Positions 42,661-50,662 of a stretch of 64,000 nt of DNA are shown here, in pieces (position 1 is the stretch's first letter; each line of letters begins with the position of its first letter). This stretch comes from Pelosinus fermentans DSM 17108 (GTDB lineage Bacteria; Bacillota; Negativicutes; DSM-13327). The position numbers and the translations under genes were made by a program. The notes beneath the pieces are model-generated. The model saw nothing but the letters and a program-made list of their open reading frames with translations. It did no database searches and was not told where the DNA came from. The stretch is taken from positions 1,244,001-1,308,000 of the forward strand of contig NZ_AKVN02000001.1 of assembly GCF_000271485.2 (NCBI RefSeq), written 5' to 3'.

Positions 42661-43425
42661 CTAGCCGATTAGAACATTGATGTTCATATTTCGTAATTGT
42701 GCAATTATTTCTGCTGGTGCACTGTCGTCGGTGATAAGGGTATCCATTTGATCAGTGGCAGCAAAAGAAGCCAGAGAAGAAGTGTCGAATTTACTGGAAT
42801 CCATGAGAGTGACCAATTTAGCTGAAGACTCAACCATCCGTTTTTTTAGATCTACCTCATATACATTGAAATCCATCAGCCCGTCTTTTATCGTAAAACC
42901 GCTGGCGGAAGTGAACATGATATCAATTTTAAGCTGAGTTAAGATGTTGGTTCCTAATGTTCCCTCAAGAGCCGTTGAGCCAACCCGAATGACTCCGCCA
43001 AGCAGAATGACTGTTATTAAGGGATTATCTCTCAATTCGAGAGCTGTATAGATGCCATTTGTAATTACTGTTAAGCGTACTGGCATAGTTTTTAATAGTT
43101 TAGCAAATTCACGTATGGTAGAGCTTCCATCTAAAAGAATGCATTGACCATTAGTAACCAATTCAGCTGCTTTTTTGGCAATGGCGGATTTTTGATTCTG
43201 ATTCTTTTGCTCTCGTACCGAAAAAAAGTTTTCTGGATCAACTTGTTCGGAGATAATAGCACCACCGTGAAACCTCTTAATAAGACCTTCTTCTTCCATC
43301 GTTTTCAGATCATTGCGCAGAGTAACCTCTGTAACACCTGAAAATGATGACAATTCTTTCACTGTAGCTTTTCCATGGCTACTGAGAAATTCGAGAATTT
43401 TTTTTCTTCTTTCAATTAAAAACAT
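42661..43425 (-). CDS. DeoR family transcriptional regulator
   Basis: 254 residues. DeoR helix-turn-helix (ERRKKILEFLSSHGKATVKE, TEVTLRNDLKTMEEEGLIKR, about 4-55) and the sugar-phosphate sensor domain (LLDGSSTIREFAKLL about 92, VITNGIYTALEL about 115, GTLGTNILTQLKIDIMFTSASG about 150-172). AAGGAG lies 5 bases before this ATG. Divergent from the transaldolase-transketolase operon and convergent with the MDR dehydrogenase; likely represses both until a sugar phosphate accumulates. Confidence 0.9.
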   Translation of the reverse strand: MFLIERRKKILEFLSSHGKATVKELSSFSGVTEVTLRNDLKTMEEEGLIKRFHGGAIISEQVDPENFFSVREQKNQNQKSAIAKKAAELVTNGQCILLDGSSTIREFAKLLKTMPVRLTVITNGIYTALELRDNPLITVILLGGVIRVGSTALEGTLGTNILTQLKIDIMFTSASGFTIKDGLMDFNVYEVDLKKRMVESSAKLVTLMDSSKFDTSSLASFAATDQMDTLITDDSAPAEIIAQLRNMNINVLIG

Positions 43426-43667
43426 AGTTTCTCCTTGTTGATCGTTTATCATGTTCTTGCTTTATAAGCAAAGTATATAAAATATAGTCTGGCAAATGAT
43501 TACGGTTAAGTAAATTCCCTAAAAGTTGTATATTTACAATTACAGTTATCATAGCAAAAACTAAGAAAACAATCAATACTAGATTCATTAAAAGAAAAAA
43601 TAATAAAAAATAAAAAGAAAAAGCAAGAAAAAAGATAGTAAAAATAAGATAAAAGATAATAAAATAG

Positions 43668-43695
43668 TTGACAAAGTAAAGTCTAGTGATAAAAT
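43668..43695 (+). promoter_or_regulatory. promoter of the transaldolase-transketolase operon, with A-rich tract
   Basis: TTGACA (43668-43673), 16-base spacer, TAAAAT (43690-43695). The preceding 100 bases (about 43560-43665) are purine-rich with repeated AATAAAAAATAAAAAG, AGAAAAAAGATAG and ATAAAAGATAATAAAAT units, possible DeoR operator repeats. This covers the 390-base gap; no gene seen in it. Confidence 0.6.
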
Positions 43696-43817
43696 ATAAG
43701 TAAGAACTTGCATTGCTAAATATTGTGGTTCATGATATTTAGAAATGCTGTACAATATCATTTATAATGTGTATCTTAACTCAGATTGGAAAAAAATATG
43801 TAAAAGGGGAGATTTTG

Positions 43818-44465
43818 ATGAAAATATTTATTGATACTGCAAACGTTAGTGACATTGCTAAAGCAAATGATCTGGGAGTTATTCGCGGAGTTACTACCAA
43901 CCCTTCCTTGATAGCAAAAGAAGGACGTAATTTCCAAGAGGTCGTGCAAGAGATATGCGCGATCGTTGACGGTCCTATTAGCGCTGAGGTTATTAGTCTG
44001 AAAGCAGACAAAATGGTGGAAGAAGCATTGCCTTTAGCTGCATTAAATCCTAATATTGTTATTAAAATTCCTATGACAATTGAAGGACTGAAAGCTGTTA
44101 AGGTATTGACAGCAAAAGGTATTAAAACAAATGTTACGTTAATCTTCTCTTCCAATCAAGCCTTGTTAGCTGCATCGGCAGGTGCCAGCTATGTAAGTCC
44201 TTTTATCGGGCGCTTAGAAGATATTAATGAAGATGGTTTAAAAGTGGTTGAAGAAATTGCTGCTATTTTTAAAATTTATGGTTTTAAGACGGAAATTATT
44301 GCTGCGAGCATTCGTACCGTGCGCCATGCTACACAAGCAGCCTTAGCAGGTGCTCATATTGGTACTATGCCTTATAGTGTAATTGAACAGATGGCTAAGC
44401 ATCCTTTAACCGATGCCGGCATCAGCAAATTCTTAGCTGATTGGGAAAAAGTTAAAAATAAATAA
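43818..44465 (+). CDS. transaldolase / fructose-6-phosphate aldolase (Fsa/TalC type)
   Basis: 215 residues, normal size for the family. [39 protein letters not shown] (about 25-43), Schiff-base lysine in [19 protein letters not shown] (about 78-96), [25 protein letters not shown] precedes this ATG; an upstream in-frame extension from 43767 lacks a site. First gene of the tal-tktN-tktC-HPr-EI fragment operon. Second paralogue of this type within 4 kb. Confidence 0.92.
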   Translation: MKIFIDTANVSDIAKANDLGVIRGVTTNPSLIAKEGRNFQEVVQEICAIVDGPISAEVISLKADKMVEEALPLAALNPNIVIKIPMTIEGLKAVKVLTAKGIKTNVTLIFSSNQALLAASAGASYVSPFIGRLEDINEDGLKVVEEIAAIFKIYGFKTEIIAASIRTVRHATQAALAGAHIGTMPYSVIEQMAKHPLTDAGISKFLADWEKVKNK

Positions 44466-44547
44466 TATAGTAAAAGGTTGAAAGGTGAAATACGGCCTTA
44501 ATTGGCCGTATCTTATCTAATGACAATCGGGAGGTATCGTAAATAGA

Positions 44548-45378
44548 GTGAATATTGAATTAATTAATAGTTTAACAGAGAAAACATTGAATATACGTAA
44601 GAATATTATTCGTATGATTACACAAGCGCAATCAGGTCATCCGGGTGGTTCCCTGTCGGCAGTAGAAATTCTGACCTATCTGTATTTTAAAGAAATGAAT
44701 ATTGATCCTTCAAATAGTAAAAATCCTAAGCGGGATCGATTTGTTTTAAGTAAAGGGCATGCGGCACCCGTATTATATGCTGCGTTAGCTGAAAGAGGGT
44801 TCTTTTCTGCCGATGAATTATTAACGCTGCGTAAAATAAATAGTCGATTGCAGGGACATCCTGATATGAAGGGAATTCCTGGCGTGGATATGTCTACAGG
44901 ATCTTTGGGACAAGGATTGAGTGCTGCGGCTGGAATGGCTTTAGCTGGCAAAATCGATGGCAGCGCTTATCGCGTCTTTGCATTGTTGGGCGACGGTGAA
45001 CTAGAAGAAGGACAAATATGGGAAGCAGCAATGTTTGCAGCTCATTATAAGTTGAATAATCTTACCATTTTTATTGATTTCAATGGTCTTCAAATTGACG
45101 GTTCGATTTCCGAAGTGTTATCACCTCTGCCTATTCCAGAAAAATGGAGTGCTTTTGGCTGGAATGTTATTGAGATCGATGGTCATGATCTCGAAGAAAT
45201 CCATTGTGCTGTTCAAAGTGCCAAAGGAGTTCTTGATAAGCCAACTGCAATTATTGCTACTACCATTAAGGGAAAATGTATCAGAAAGATGGAGAATGCA
45301 GCAGAATGGCATGGGAAAGCTCCATCCATTAGCGAATGTGAAGAATTTTTATTTGAGCTGTCAAGGGGAGGGCTATAG
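44548..45378 (+). CDS. transketolase, N-terminal subunit
   Basis: 276 residues. Thiamine-diphosphate binding domain: AQSGHPGGSLSAVEILTYLY, DRFVLSKGHAAPVLYAALAE, and the TPP motif LGDGELEEGQIWEAAMFA (about 149-166). GTG start at 44548, with GGGAGG 13 bases upstream, a long spacing. Split transketolases are made of this subunit and a C-terminal one encoded next. Converts ketose and aldose phosphates in the pentose phosphate network. Confidence 0.92.
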   Translation: MNIELINSLTEKTLNIRKNIIRMITQAQSGHPGGSLSAVEILTYLYFKEMNIDPSNSKNPKRDRFVLSKGHAAPVLYAALAERGFFSADELLTLRKINSRLQGHPDMKGIPGVDMSTGSLGQGLSAAAGMALAGKIDGSAYRVFALLGDGELEEGQIWEAAMFAAHYKLNNLTIFIDFNGLQIDGSISEVLSPLPIPEKWSAFGWNVIEIDGHDLEEIHCAVQSAKGVLDKPTAIIATTIKGKCIRKMENAAEWHGKAPSISECEEFLFELSRGGL

Positions 45379-45380
45379 AA

Positions 45381-46349
45381 ATGGCAAAAGCTACACGAGA
45401 GGCCTACGGTGAGGCATTAGAAAAAATGGGTGGCCTTTGCTCTAATATTGTAGTGTTGGATGCGGATTTATCCAAATCAACGAAAACCTGCATATTTGCT
45501 AAAAGTTACCCTGAACGATTTTTTAACGTTGGTATTGCAGAACAGAATTTAGCGGGAGTTGCTGCAGGTTTGGCAGCAGCGGGAAAAATTCCTTTTATCT
45601 CTACATTTGCTATGTTTGCCAGTGGACGTGCTTACGAACAAATACGAAATTCGATTTGCTACCCGAAGCTAAATGTGAAAATTGCCGCCACACATGCTGG
45701 TTTGACAGTAGGGGAGGATGGGGCTTCTCATCAGTCGATTGAAGATATCTCTTTAATGCGCAGTATTCCTAATATGACGGTGCTAGTACCGGCTGATGGG
45801 AATGAAACCTGCCAAGCAATACAATTCGCTGCTGAGTATGATGGACCTGTGTATATTCGTTTAGGACGTATGGCAGTACCTGATCTATTTACAGAAGAAT
45901 ATAGGTTTGAGCATGGCAAAGCTGTTTGCTTAGTGGAAGGAACGGATGCAACCATTGCTGCAACAGGAATAATGGTTCATATTGCTAAAGAGGCTGCTGA
46001 AAAATTGCAAGCAGAAGGTTTCAGTATTAGAGTATTGAATATTCATACCATAAAACCAATTGATAAAGACGCGATTGTAAAAGCAGCAGAGCAAACAGGC
46101 GCTATTGTTACTTGTGAAGAACACAGCATTATTGGGGGGCTCTCCAGTGCAGTAGCAGAAGTGCTGGTGGAGAATCTTCCTGTACCGATGGAACGTGTTG
46201 GAGTACGTGATACCTTCGGTGAATCAGGCATTCCAAAAGAGCTTTTAAAAAAGTACGGACTTACTGTGGATGATGTGGTGTTGGCTGTTAAGAAAGTCAT
46301 TGCCAGAAAACATAGATTACGATCCTATGAAAAGAAAGGGGAATTGTAA
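45381..46349 (+). CDS. transketolase, C-terminal subunit
   Basis: 322 residues. Pyrimidine-binding and C-terminal domains: VVLDADLSKSTKTCIFAKSY, FFNVGIAEQNLAGVAAGLAA (about 48-67), HAGLTVGEDGASHQSIEDIS (about 104-123), then the TK C domain (VTCEEHSIIGGLSSAVAEVL). Starts 2 bases after the N subunit ends, and its stop overlaps the HPr start (TAATG). Confidence 0.92.
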   Translation: MAKATREAYGEALEKMGGLCSNIVVLDADLSKSTKTCIFAKSYPERFFNVGIAEQNLAGVAAGLAAAGKIPFISTFAMFASGRAYEQIRNSICYPKLNVKIAATHAGLTVGEDGASHQSIEDISLMRSIPNMTVLVPADGNETCQAIQFAAEYDGPVYIRLGRMAVPDLFTEEYRFEHGKAVCLVEGTDATIAATGIMVHIAKEAAEKLQAEGFSIRVLNIHTIKPIDKDAIVKAAEQTGAIVTCEEHSIIGGLSSAVAEVLVENLPVPMERVGVRDTFGESGIPKELLKKYGLTVDDVVLAVKKVIARKHRLRSYEKKGEL

Positions 46350-46612
46350 TGGAACTCAATTTGCAAATTAAAAATAAGGCGGGGCTGCACGCAAGACCAG
46401 CAGCTATTTTTGCTCAAAAATGTTCTACCTTTAAATCCAACATTACGATAATAAAAGAGAATAAGCAGGCTAATGGGAAAAGCCTAATTAATCTTATGGG
46501 GTTAAGTGTAAAACAAGGAGATACAATCACATTGAAAATTGATGGACCCGATGCTGCTGAAGCAGGCGCTGCTTTGAAGAAAATCGTGGATGATAAGTTT
46601 GGTGAAGAGTAA
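46349..46612 (+). CDS. HPr-like PTS phosphocarrier
   Basis: 87 residues. Catalytic histidine H14 in NKAGLHARPAAIF and the regulatory serine S45 in NGKSLINLMGL, both intact, so it could accept phosphate from enzyme I and from HPr kinase. Operon-specific HPr copies often serve a dedicated PTS or act as a sensor (Crh/DhaM-like). The start overlaps the transketolase stop. Confidence 0.9.
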   Translation: MELNLQIKNKAGLHARPAAIFAQKCSTFKSNITIIKENKQANGKSLINLMGLSVKQGDTITLKIDGPDAAEAGAALKKIVDDKFGEE

Positions 46613-47000
46613 TAACAGAGGAAAAGGAGAAGAACCTGCAGCTTCTTCAGGAAGTATTATGAGCCAAAAAGCAAAAGAAAAAAATCGCTTTTTAGCGGCA
46701 CAGCAAGCAGCGGAAGCAGAGATTATCAGTTTGCAGCAATTAAACGAAAAAGATAAAGAAGGGCAGGCTGAAGTTTTAGCTGTTCATAGGGAATTAGTGA
46801 GTTCCCGATCATTTAGTGATTCTGTTATGACTTTCATCAATAAGGATCATGCAAATGCAGAAGCAGCGGTGGAATATACTGTGAACGAAATTGTTTCTAT
46901 GCTGGTTCTCCTCGAGAATGATTATATGCGGCAACGAGCAGTAAATATTAAGGAAATTGGCAATCGTTTATTGCGCCACTTACGAATAACAAAGACCTAG
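46590..47000 (+). pseudogene. truncated PTS enzyme I (N-terminal HPr-binding subdomain only)
   Basis: 136 residues, matching only the helical N-terminal part of enzyme I: FLAAQQAAEAEIISLQQL, EVLAVHRELVSSRSFSDSVM, NAEAAVEYTVNEIVSMLVLL and YMRQRAVNIKEIGNRLLRHL. The phospho-histidine domain and PEP-binding barrel (over 400 residues) are absent, and a terminator follows 54 bases later. Start uncertain: ATG 46590 inside the HPr gene or ATG 46659. Either a decayed gene or a retained HPr-binding module. Confidence 0.75.
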
Positions 47001-47053
47001 ATTACCTTCACGCGAATCCATTCGTATTTTAGTGGAGATAGTTTTTTTATAAT

Positions 47054-47096
47054 AAAATAGCTAGAAACCTTATTGAAAAGGTTTCTAGCTATTTTT
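47054..47096 (+). terminator. Rho-independent terminator
   Basis: AATAGCTAGAAACCTT pairs with AAGGTTTCTAGCTATT, followed by T4-5. Ends the transketolase-HPr operon. Confidence 0.9.
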
Positions 47097-47140
47097 GGTT
47101 TGTGTGACATTTATGCTATTAAAGGGGAAAGTGCCCAATC

Positions 47141-48019
47141 TTAACGATACGTTGCTGCGTAATTGGCATTATTTGTTCCACGTACTCCAGTAATATTCCA
47201 ATCACCGCCTTGACTTCTCACAAGATCCATTTTAAAGCGTTGATTGGTATCTTGTTTTACCACTTGAACTGTGGCCCGATTGCCTGATTGGGAAAGAAGG
47301 GAAAAAGAATCACGGTTTGCATCAAATCCGTATCTGGCTGCAGAATCTTTAGCAACGGTTATAGGGCTGGTTTGGTAATAACCGGAATCATAATAGCCAT
47401 TATAGCGATTGCTGTCACTGCCATAATAGATACGGCCATCTTTGTATACTGCCCGGTTATCGCTAGAACTTGGCCAGCTGCGATTGTGTTGATGCCAGCC
47501 ATTTCTATTATTGTGCCGGGTATCATATTTACTGCCATTGCCATCATAGCGAGTATCATAACTAGCGCTGGCGTAAGTGCCTCTAGTATTCGTATTTTTA
47601 CTGCTATCATACCGGGTATCATAACTGGAACCATTGTTATATCTGGTATTATATCTCGAACTATCATTATATCTGGTATCATAGCTGGCACCGGTATTAT
47701 GTCTGGGAGCGTAAGTGGCATCATTGCTTGCTCTAGTAACATTTTTGTTATTACTGCCATTATACCGAGTGTCATAGCTGGAGCCGTTGTTCTGCCTCGT
47801 GTTATAGTGGGAACTATCATTATACCTGGTATCATAACTGGCACTTGCTTTGGTTTGCTCTATTTTTATAGGATGAATATTAGGATTTTCAGCAGCAAAA
47901 GTGGTAGCAGGAAGTGCAGTACCTGCAGCACCTGTCATAATAGCAGCACCTGCTAAAGCGGCAGCGTATTTTTTATATTTTCCACGGAGCATTTTTCGTT
48001 TAGATAATTTTCTTTCCAT
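47141..48019 (-). CDS. secreted protein with YDTRYN repeats
   Basis: 292 residues. Basic N-terminus and hydrophobic core (KYAAALAGAAIMTGAAGTAL) ending PATTFAAEN: a signal peptide. Residues about 58-175 are degenerate repeats of (S/K)YDTRYN/YNTRYN/YDTRHN in a Ser/Asn/Gly-rich setting, about ten copies. A tail of about 80 residues (AKDSAARYGFDANRDSFSLL, VVKQDTNQRFKMDLVRSQGG) looks folded. AAGGAGGAGG precedes the ATG. Cell-surface, matrix or spore-related function is conceivable; no known family recognised. Confidence 0.8.
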   Translation of the reverse strand: MERKLSKRKMLRGKYKKYAAALAGAAIMTGAAGTALPATTFAAENPNIHPIKIEQTKASASYDTRYNDSSHYNTRQNNGSSYDTRYNGSNNKNVTRASNDATYAPRHNTGASYDTRYNDSSRYNTRYNNGSSYDTRYDSSKNTNTRGTYASASYDTRYDGNGSKYDTRHNNRNGWHQHNRSWPSSSDNRAVYKDGRIYYGSDSNRYNGYYDSGYYQTSPITVAKDSAARYGFDANRDSFSLLSQSGNRATVQVVKQDTNQRFKMDLVRSQGGDWNITGVRGTNNANYAATYR

Positions 48020-48100
48020 ACATATCCTCCTCCTTTGATTTTATTTTTAGTCTTCCAAAAAGTCATTGTCAAAATTCATGGAAAATTAAACAAGAAAAAA

Positions 48101-48143
48101 TAATAAAAAGCCTTCCAGCGTTATAGCTGAAAGGCTTTTTATT
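48101..48143 (-). terminator. terminator of the cation efflux gene
   Basis: AAAAAGCCTTCCAGC pairs with GCTGAAAGGCTTTTT around a GTTATA loop with one mismatch; T/A runs on both sides make it usable in both directions. It directly follows the leftward efflux gene. Confidence 0.88.
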
Positions 48144-48156
48144 ATTTTGTCTGCCC

Positions 48157-49095
48157 TTAAGTTCGTGTATGGACGGGCAGAGCTGCTTGCAGGCATGTTT
48201 CATGATTGAAGTCTGCTATTTCAATTTGGATCGTAGTGTGGTGAATTTGAAACTGGTCGCGAATGCTGCTGATTGCCTCCTGCAGGATAGTTTGGGCATT
48301 CTTGCTCTCTTCAATTAGCAGATGGCAGCTTAGTGAGTCGAGGCCGGAGGTGATTGTCCAGATGTGCAGATCGTGAACATCACGAACGCCATCGATACGC
48401 TGCAGGGACTCTTTTACTTCCAGCCAATTGATTGTAGGAGGCGTTCCTTCGAGCAGGATGTTCACCGATTCATTGATCACACCCCACGCGCTTCGCAGAA
48501 TTAACAGTGCAACAATGACGCTGATGATGGGATCAGCCGTATACCAGGAGAAAAAATACATCAATAATCCTGCGATTATGGCCCCGACAGAACCAAGGGC
48601 ATCGCCGAGAACATGAAGATATGCACTGCGGAGATTAATGCTCTTGTCCATATTTCCCTTTTTCGTCAATACGAGGGCACTTAATAAGTTGGCGAGCAGG
48701 CCGATCACAGCAATGGCGATCATGTAGATACTATTGACTGACGGCGGTGCGAAAAAGCGTCCGTAGGCTTCCCAAACAATCAAGCCGGCAATCATAAATA
48801 AAGTCACTCCATTGAAAAAAGCAGCCAGTATTTCAAAACGGTAAAATCCATAGGTTTTTTGGGGTGACGGCGGTTTAAGTGCCAGAACAGTTGCAAACAG
48901 GCTTAATCCCAGGGAGGTAGTGTCACTGAGCATGTGCCCGGCATCAGAGAGTAAAGCAAGACTGTTTGTAAACAATCCTCCCAGGAATTCAAGAACCATG
49001 ATACCTGCAGTGATAATCAGTGATATTGTAAGTGCAGTACGGTTGTTTTTTACATGAAGAGGTCCTTCATGACTATGACCATGATGATGCCCCAT
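48157..49095 (-). CDS. cation diffusion facilitator (CzcD/ZitB-like)
   Basis: 312 residues. Histidine-rich start MGHHHGHSHEG, six helices, metal-site motifs LALLSDAGHMLSDTTSLGLS (about 47-66, HxxxD) and LHVLGDALGSVGAIIAGLLM (about 161-180, HxxxD), then a cytoplasmic domain with DVHDLHIWTITSGLDSLSCH. Exports Zn2+, Co2+ or Cd2+ in exchange for protons. AAGGAGG precedes the ATG. Divergent from the Bcr/CflA pump. Confidence 0.93.
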   Translation of the reverse strand: MGHHHGHSHEGPLHVKNNRTALTISLIITAGIMVLEFLGGLFTNSLALLSDAGHMLSDTTSLGLSLFATVLALKPPSPQKTYGFYRFEILAAFFNGVTLFMIAGLIVWEAYGRFFAPPSVNSIYMIAIAVIGLLANLLSALVLTKKGNMDKSINLRSAYLHVLGDALGSVGAIIAGLLMYFFSWYTADPIISVIVALLILRSAWGVINESVNILLEGTPPTINWLEVKESLQRIDGVRDVHDLHIWTITSGLDSLSCHLLIEESKNAQTILQEAISSIRDQFQIHHTTIQIEIADFNHETCLQAALPVHTRT

Positions 49096-49164
49096 ATGAT
49101 GCCTCCTTGTGTAGCGTTCAAAGTTTTCATTTTTCCATTATATCACAAAGTAGGACGACGCTTC

Positions 49165-49193
49165 TTGACGGCGATAATATTTCTCTTTACAAT
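49165..49193 (+). promoter_or_regulatory. promoter of the leader peptide/Bcr pump unit
   Basis: TTGACG (49165-49170), 17-base spacer, TACAAT (49188-49193). Places the RNA start near 49200, just ahead of the leader ORF and attenuator. Confidence 0.7.
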
Positions 49194-49210
49194 AAGGAGA
49201 AGATAATAAA

Positions 49211-49255
49211 TTGCTGTTAGACATTAGTAAAAGTGCGGGCACTATTTGTCGTTAA
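49211..49255 (+). CDS. candidate leader peptide of the drug efflux gene
   Basis: TTG-initiated 14-codon frame (MLLDISKSAGTICR) with AAGGAG at 49194-49199, 11 bases upstream. It runs through the left arm of the terminator-like hairpin and stops in its loop, the arrangement used for ribosome-stalling attenuators. Very short; support is positional. Confidence 0.4.
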   Translation: MLLDISKSAGTICR

Positions 49256-49273
49256 GAGGAATAGTGCTTTTTG
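49239..49273 (+). promoter_or_regulatory. transcription attenuator upstream of Bcr/CflA pump
   Basis: GCACTATT (49239-49246) pairs with AATAGTGC (49260-49267), followed by T5, in the pump's sense orientation and with no other rightward gene upstream. A competing hairpin, AGTG-CGGG-CACT (49232-49243), would block the terminator. Confidence 0.55.
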
Positions 49274-49326
49274 TTATTGTAGATTTTCTATACTGCTCAC
49301 CTATATTTTAGAAAAGGATTGATGAT

Positions 49327-50547
49327 ATGAATTGTACCTTGCAAGATCAAGAAAATATAATAAAGGATAAGGGAAAATCCTCTGTCTTATGGATTGCGTT
49401 TCTCTTAGGAGCATTGGCTTCTTTTGGACCCTTATCCATTGATATGTATTTGCCTGCATTGCCGAATCTGGTCACTGAGCTAAATTCCAGTACCTCTTTA
49501 GCGCAGCTGAGTTTGACATCGTGTCTGCTGGGTATTGCCTTAGGGCAATTATTTGTGGGACCTTTCAGTGATGTATTTGGACGTAGGGGACCTTTATTAA
49601 TCGGATTATGTATTTATGTTGTCTCGTCCTTATTATGTATGTTTGCCACTACAATTTGGACATTTATCACAATGCGCTTTATTCAAGGGGTAGCGGGATC
49701 AGCAGGAATTGTTATCTCGCGAGCAATTGTAAGGGATCTTTATTCAGGTTCGGAAATGACGAGGTTTTTTTCCCTGCTAATGTTAGTAAATGGAGTAGCC
49801 CCCATTCTGGCACCGATATTAGGCGGGCAGGTTTTGCAGGTTGCCTCTTGGCGAGGTATTTTTTTAGTACTGTTTGCTGTTGGAGTGGTCATGTTATTTG
49901 CCGTATTTTTGGGTCTGCGGGAAACGCTGCCTCTTAGCCGCCGCTCAAAGGGCGGTTTAAGAAATACGATACTTACTTTTCGTGAATTAATAAAAAATCG
50001 AACTTTTATGGGTTATGCACTAGCACAAGGTTTTGTAATGGCTGGCATGTTTGCTTATATCTCTGGTTCTCCTTTTATCCTGCAAAACATTTTTGGTGTT
50101 TCACCGCAGATGTTTAGTTTGCTTTTTGGGATTAACAGCATTGGCATCATTATTGCCGGACAAATTACAGGACGACTTGCAGGGCGAATTCCTGAAAAGA
50201 AACTTTTGATTACTGGGCTGACTCTTTCTTTTGCAGGCGGGGTTTTGCTGCTGATTATGATTCTAATTGGGGGAGGACTTTACTCCATCTTGCTGCCATT
50301 ATTTGTGGTGGTTTCCAGTGTCGGGATTGTTGGCACCAGTAGTTTTTCCTTAGCCATGCAGGATCAAGCAAAAGCGGCAGGCAGTGCATCAGCTCTTATT
50401 GGAGTGTTGTCTTTTGTCTTTGGAGGGCTGATGGCACCTCTTGTTGGCATTAGCGGAAGTCATACTGCTATCCCTATGGGAATTACCATTGCGGTTGCTG
50501 AAACCGCTGCAGTATTATCCTATTTCTTTTTAGTCAGGCGTGCATAG
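49327..50547 (+). CDS. Bcr/CflA family multidrug MFS transporter
   Basis: 406 residues, twelve helices. Family blocks: LSIDMYLPALPNLVTELNSS near the start, GQLFVGPFSDVFGRRGPLLI (MFS motif A, about 73-92), RFIQGVAGSAGIVISRAIVRDL (about 118-139) and LAPILGGQVLQVASWRGIF. Exports drugs such as bicyclomycin, chloramphenicol or sulfonamides in relatives. A leader peptide and attenuator upstream suggest drug-inducible expression. Confidence 0.92.
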   Translation: MNCTLQDQENIIKDKGKSSVLWIAFLLGALASFGPLSIDMYLPALPNLVTELNSSTSLAQLSLTSCLLGIALGQLFVGPFSDVFGRRGPLLIGLCIYVVSSLLCMFATTIWTFITMRFIQGVAGSAGIVISRAIVRDLYSGSEMTRFFSLLMLVNGVAPILAPILGGQVLQVASWRGIFLVLFAVGVVMLFAVFLGLRETLPLSRRSKGGLRNTILTFRELIKNRTFMGYALAQGFVMAGMFAYISGSPFILQNIFGVSPQMFSLLFGINSIGIIIAGQITGRLAGRIPEKKLLITGLTLSFAGGVLLLIMILIGGGLYSILLPLFVVVSSVGIVGTSSFSLAMQDQAKAAGSASALIGVLSFVFGGLMAPLVGISGSHTAIPMGITIAVAETAAVLSYFFLVRRA

Positions 50548-50610
50548 TCTAGTATCTTAAATGACGTAATGTACTAGTTATATATATTTAGCTGGAAATG
50601 TGGAGGAAAA

Positions 50611-50640
50611 ATTGATATACTAATATATTAGTATATCAAT
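50611..50640. promoter_or_regulatory. 30-bp perfect palindrome, GntR-type operator
   Basis: Each half is ATTGATATACTAATA and its complement, with no mismatch and no spacer (axis between 50625 and 50626). It lies 23 bases before the GntR start codon at the head of the hexuronate gene group. Half-site ATACTAAT suits FadR/UxuR-type GntR regulators. Confidence 0.8.
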
Positions 50641-50662
50641 GAAGATGGATTTGGAGGACACT

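Noticed and set aside
47288-47956. 222-codon frame antisense to the YDTRYN-repeat gene
   Set aside because: Its Ile/Ala/Val periodicity is the mirror of the repeat codons on the other strand; the minus-strand frame has a signal peptide and a strong ribosome binding site.
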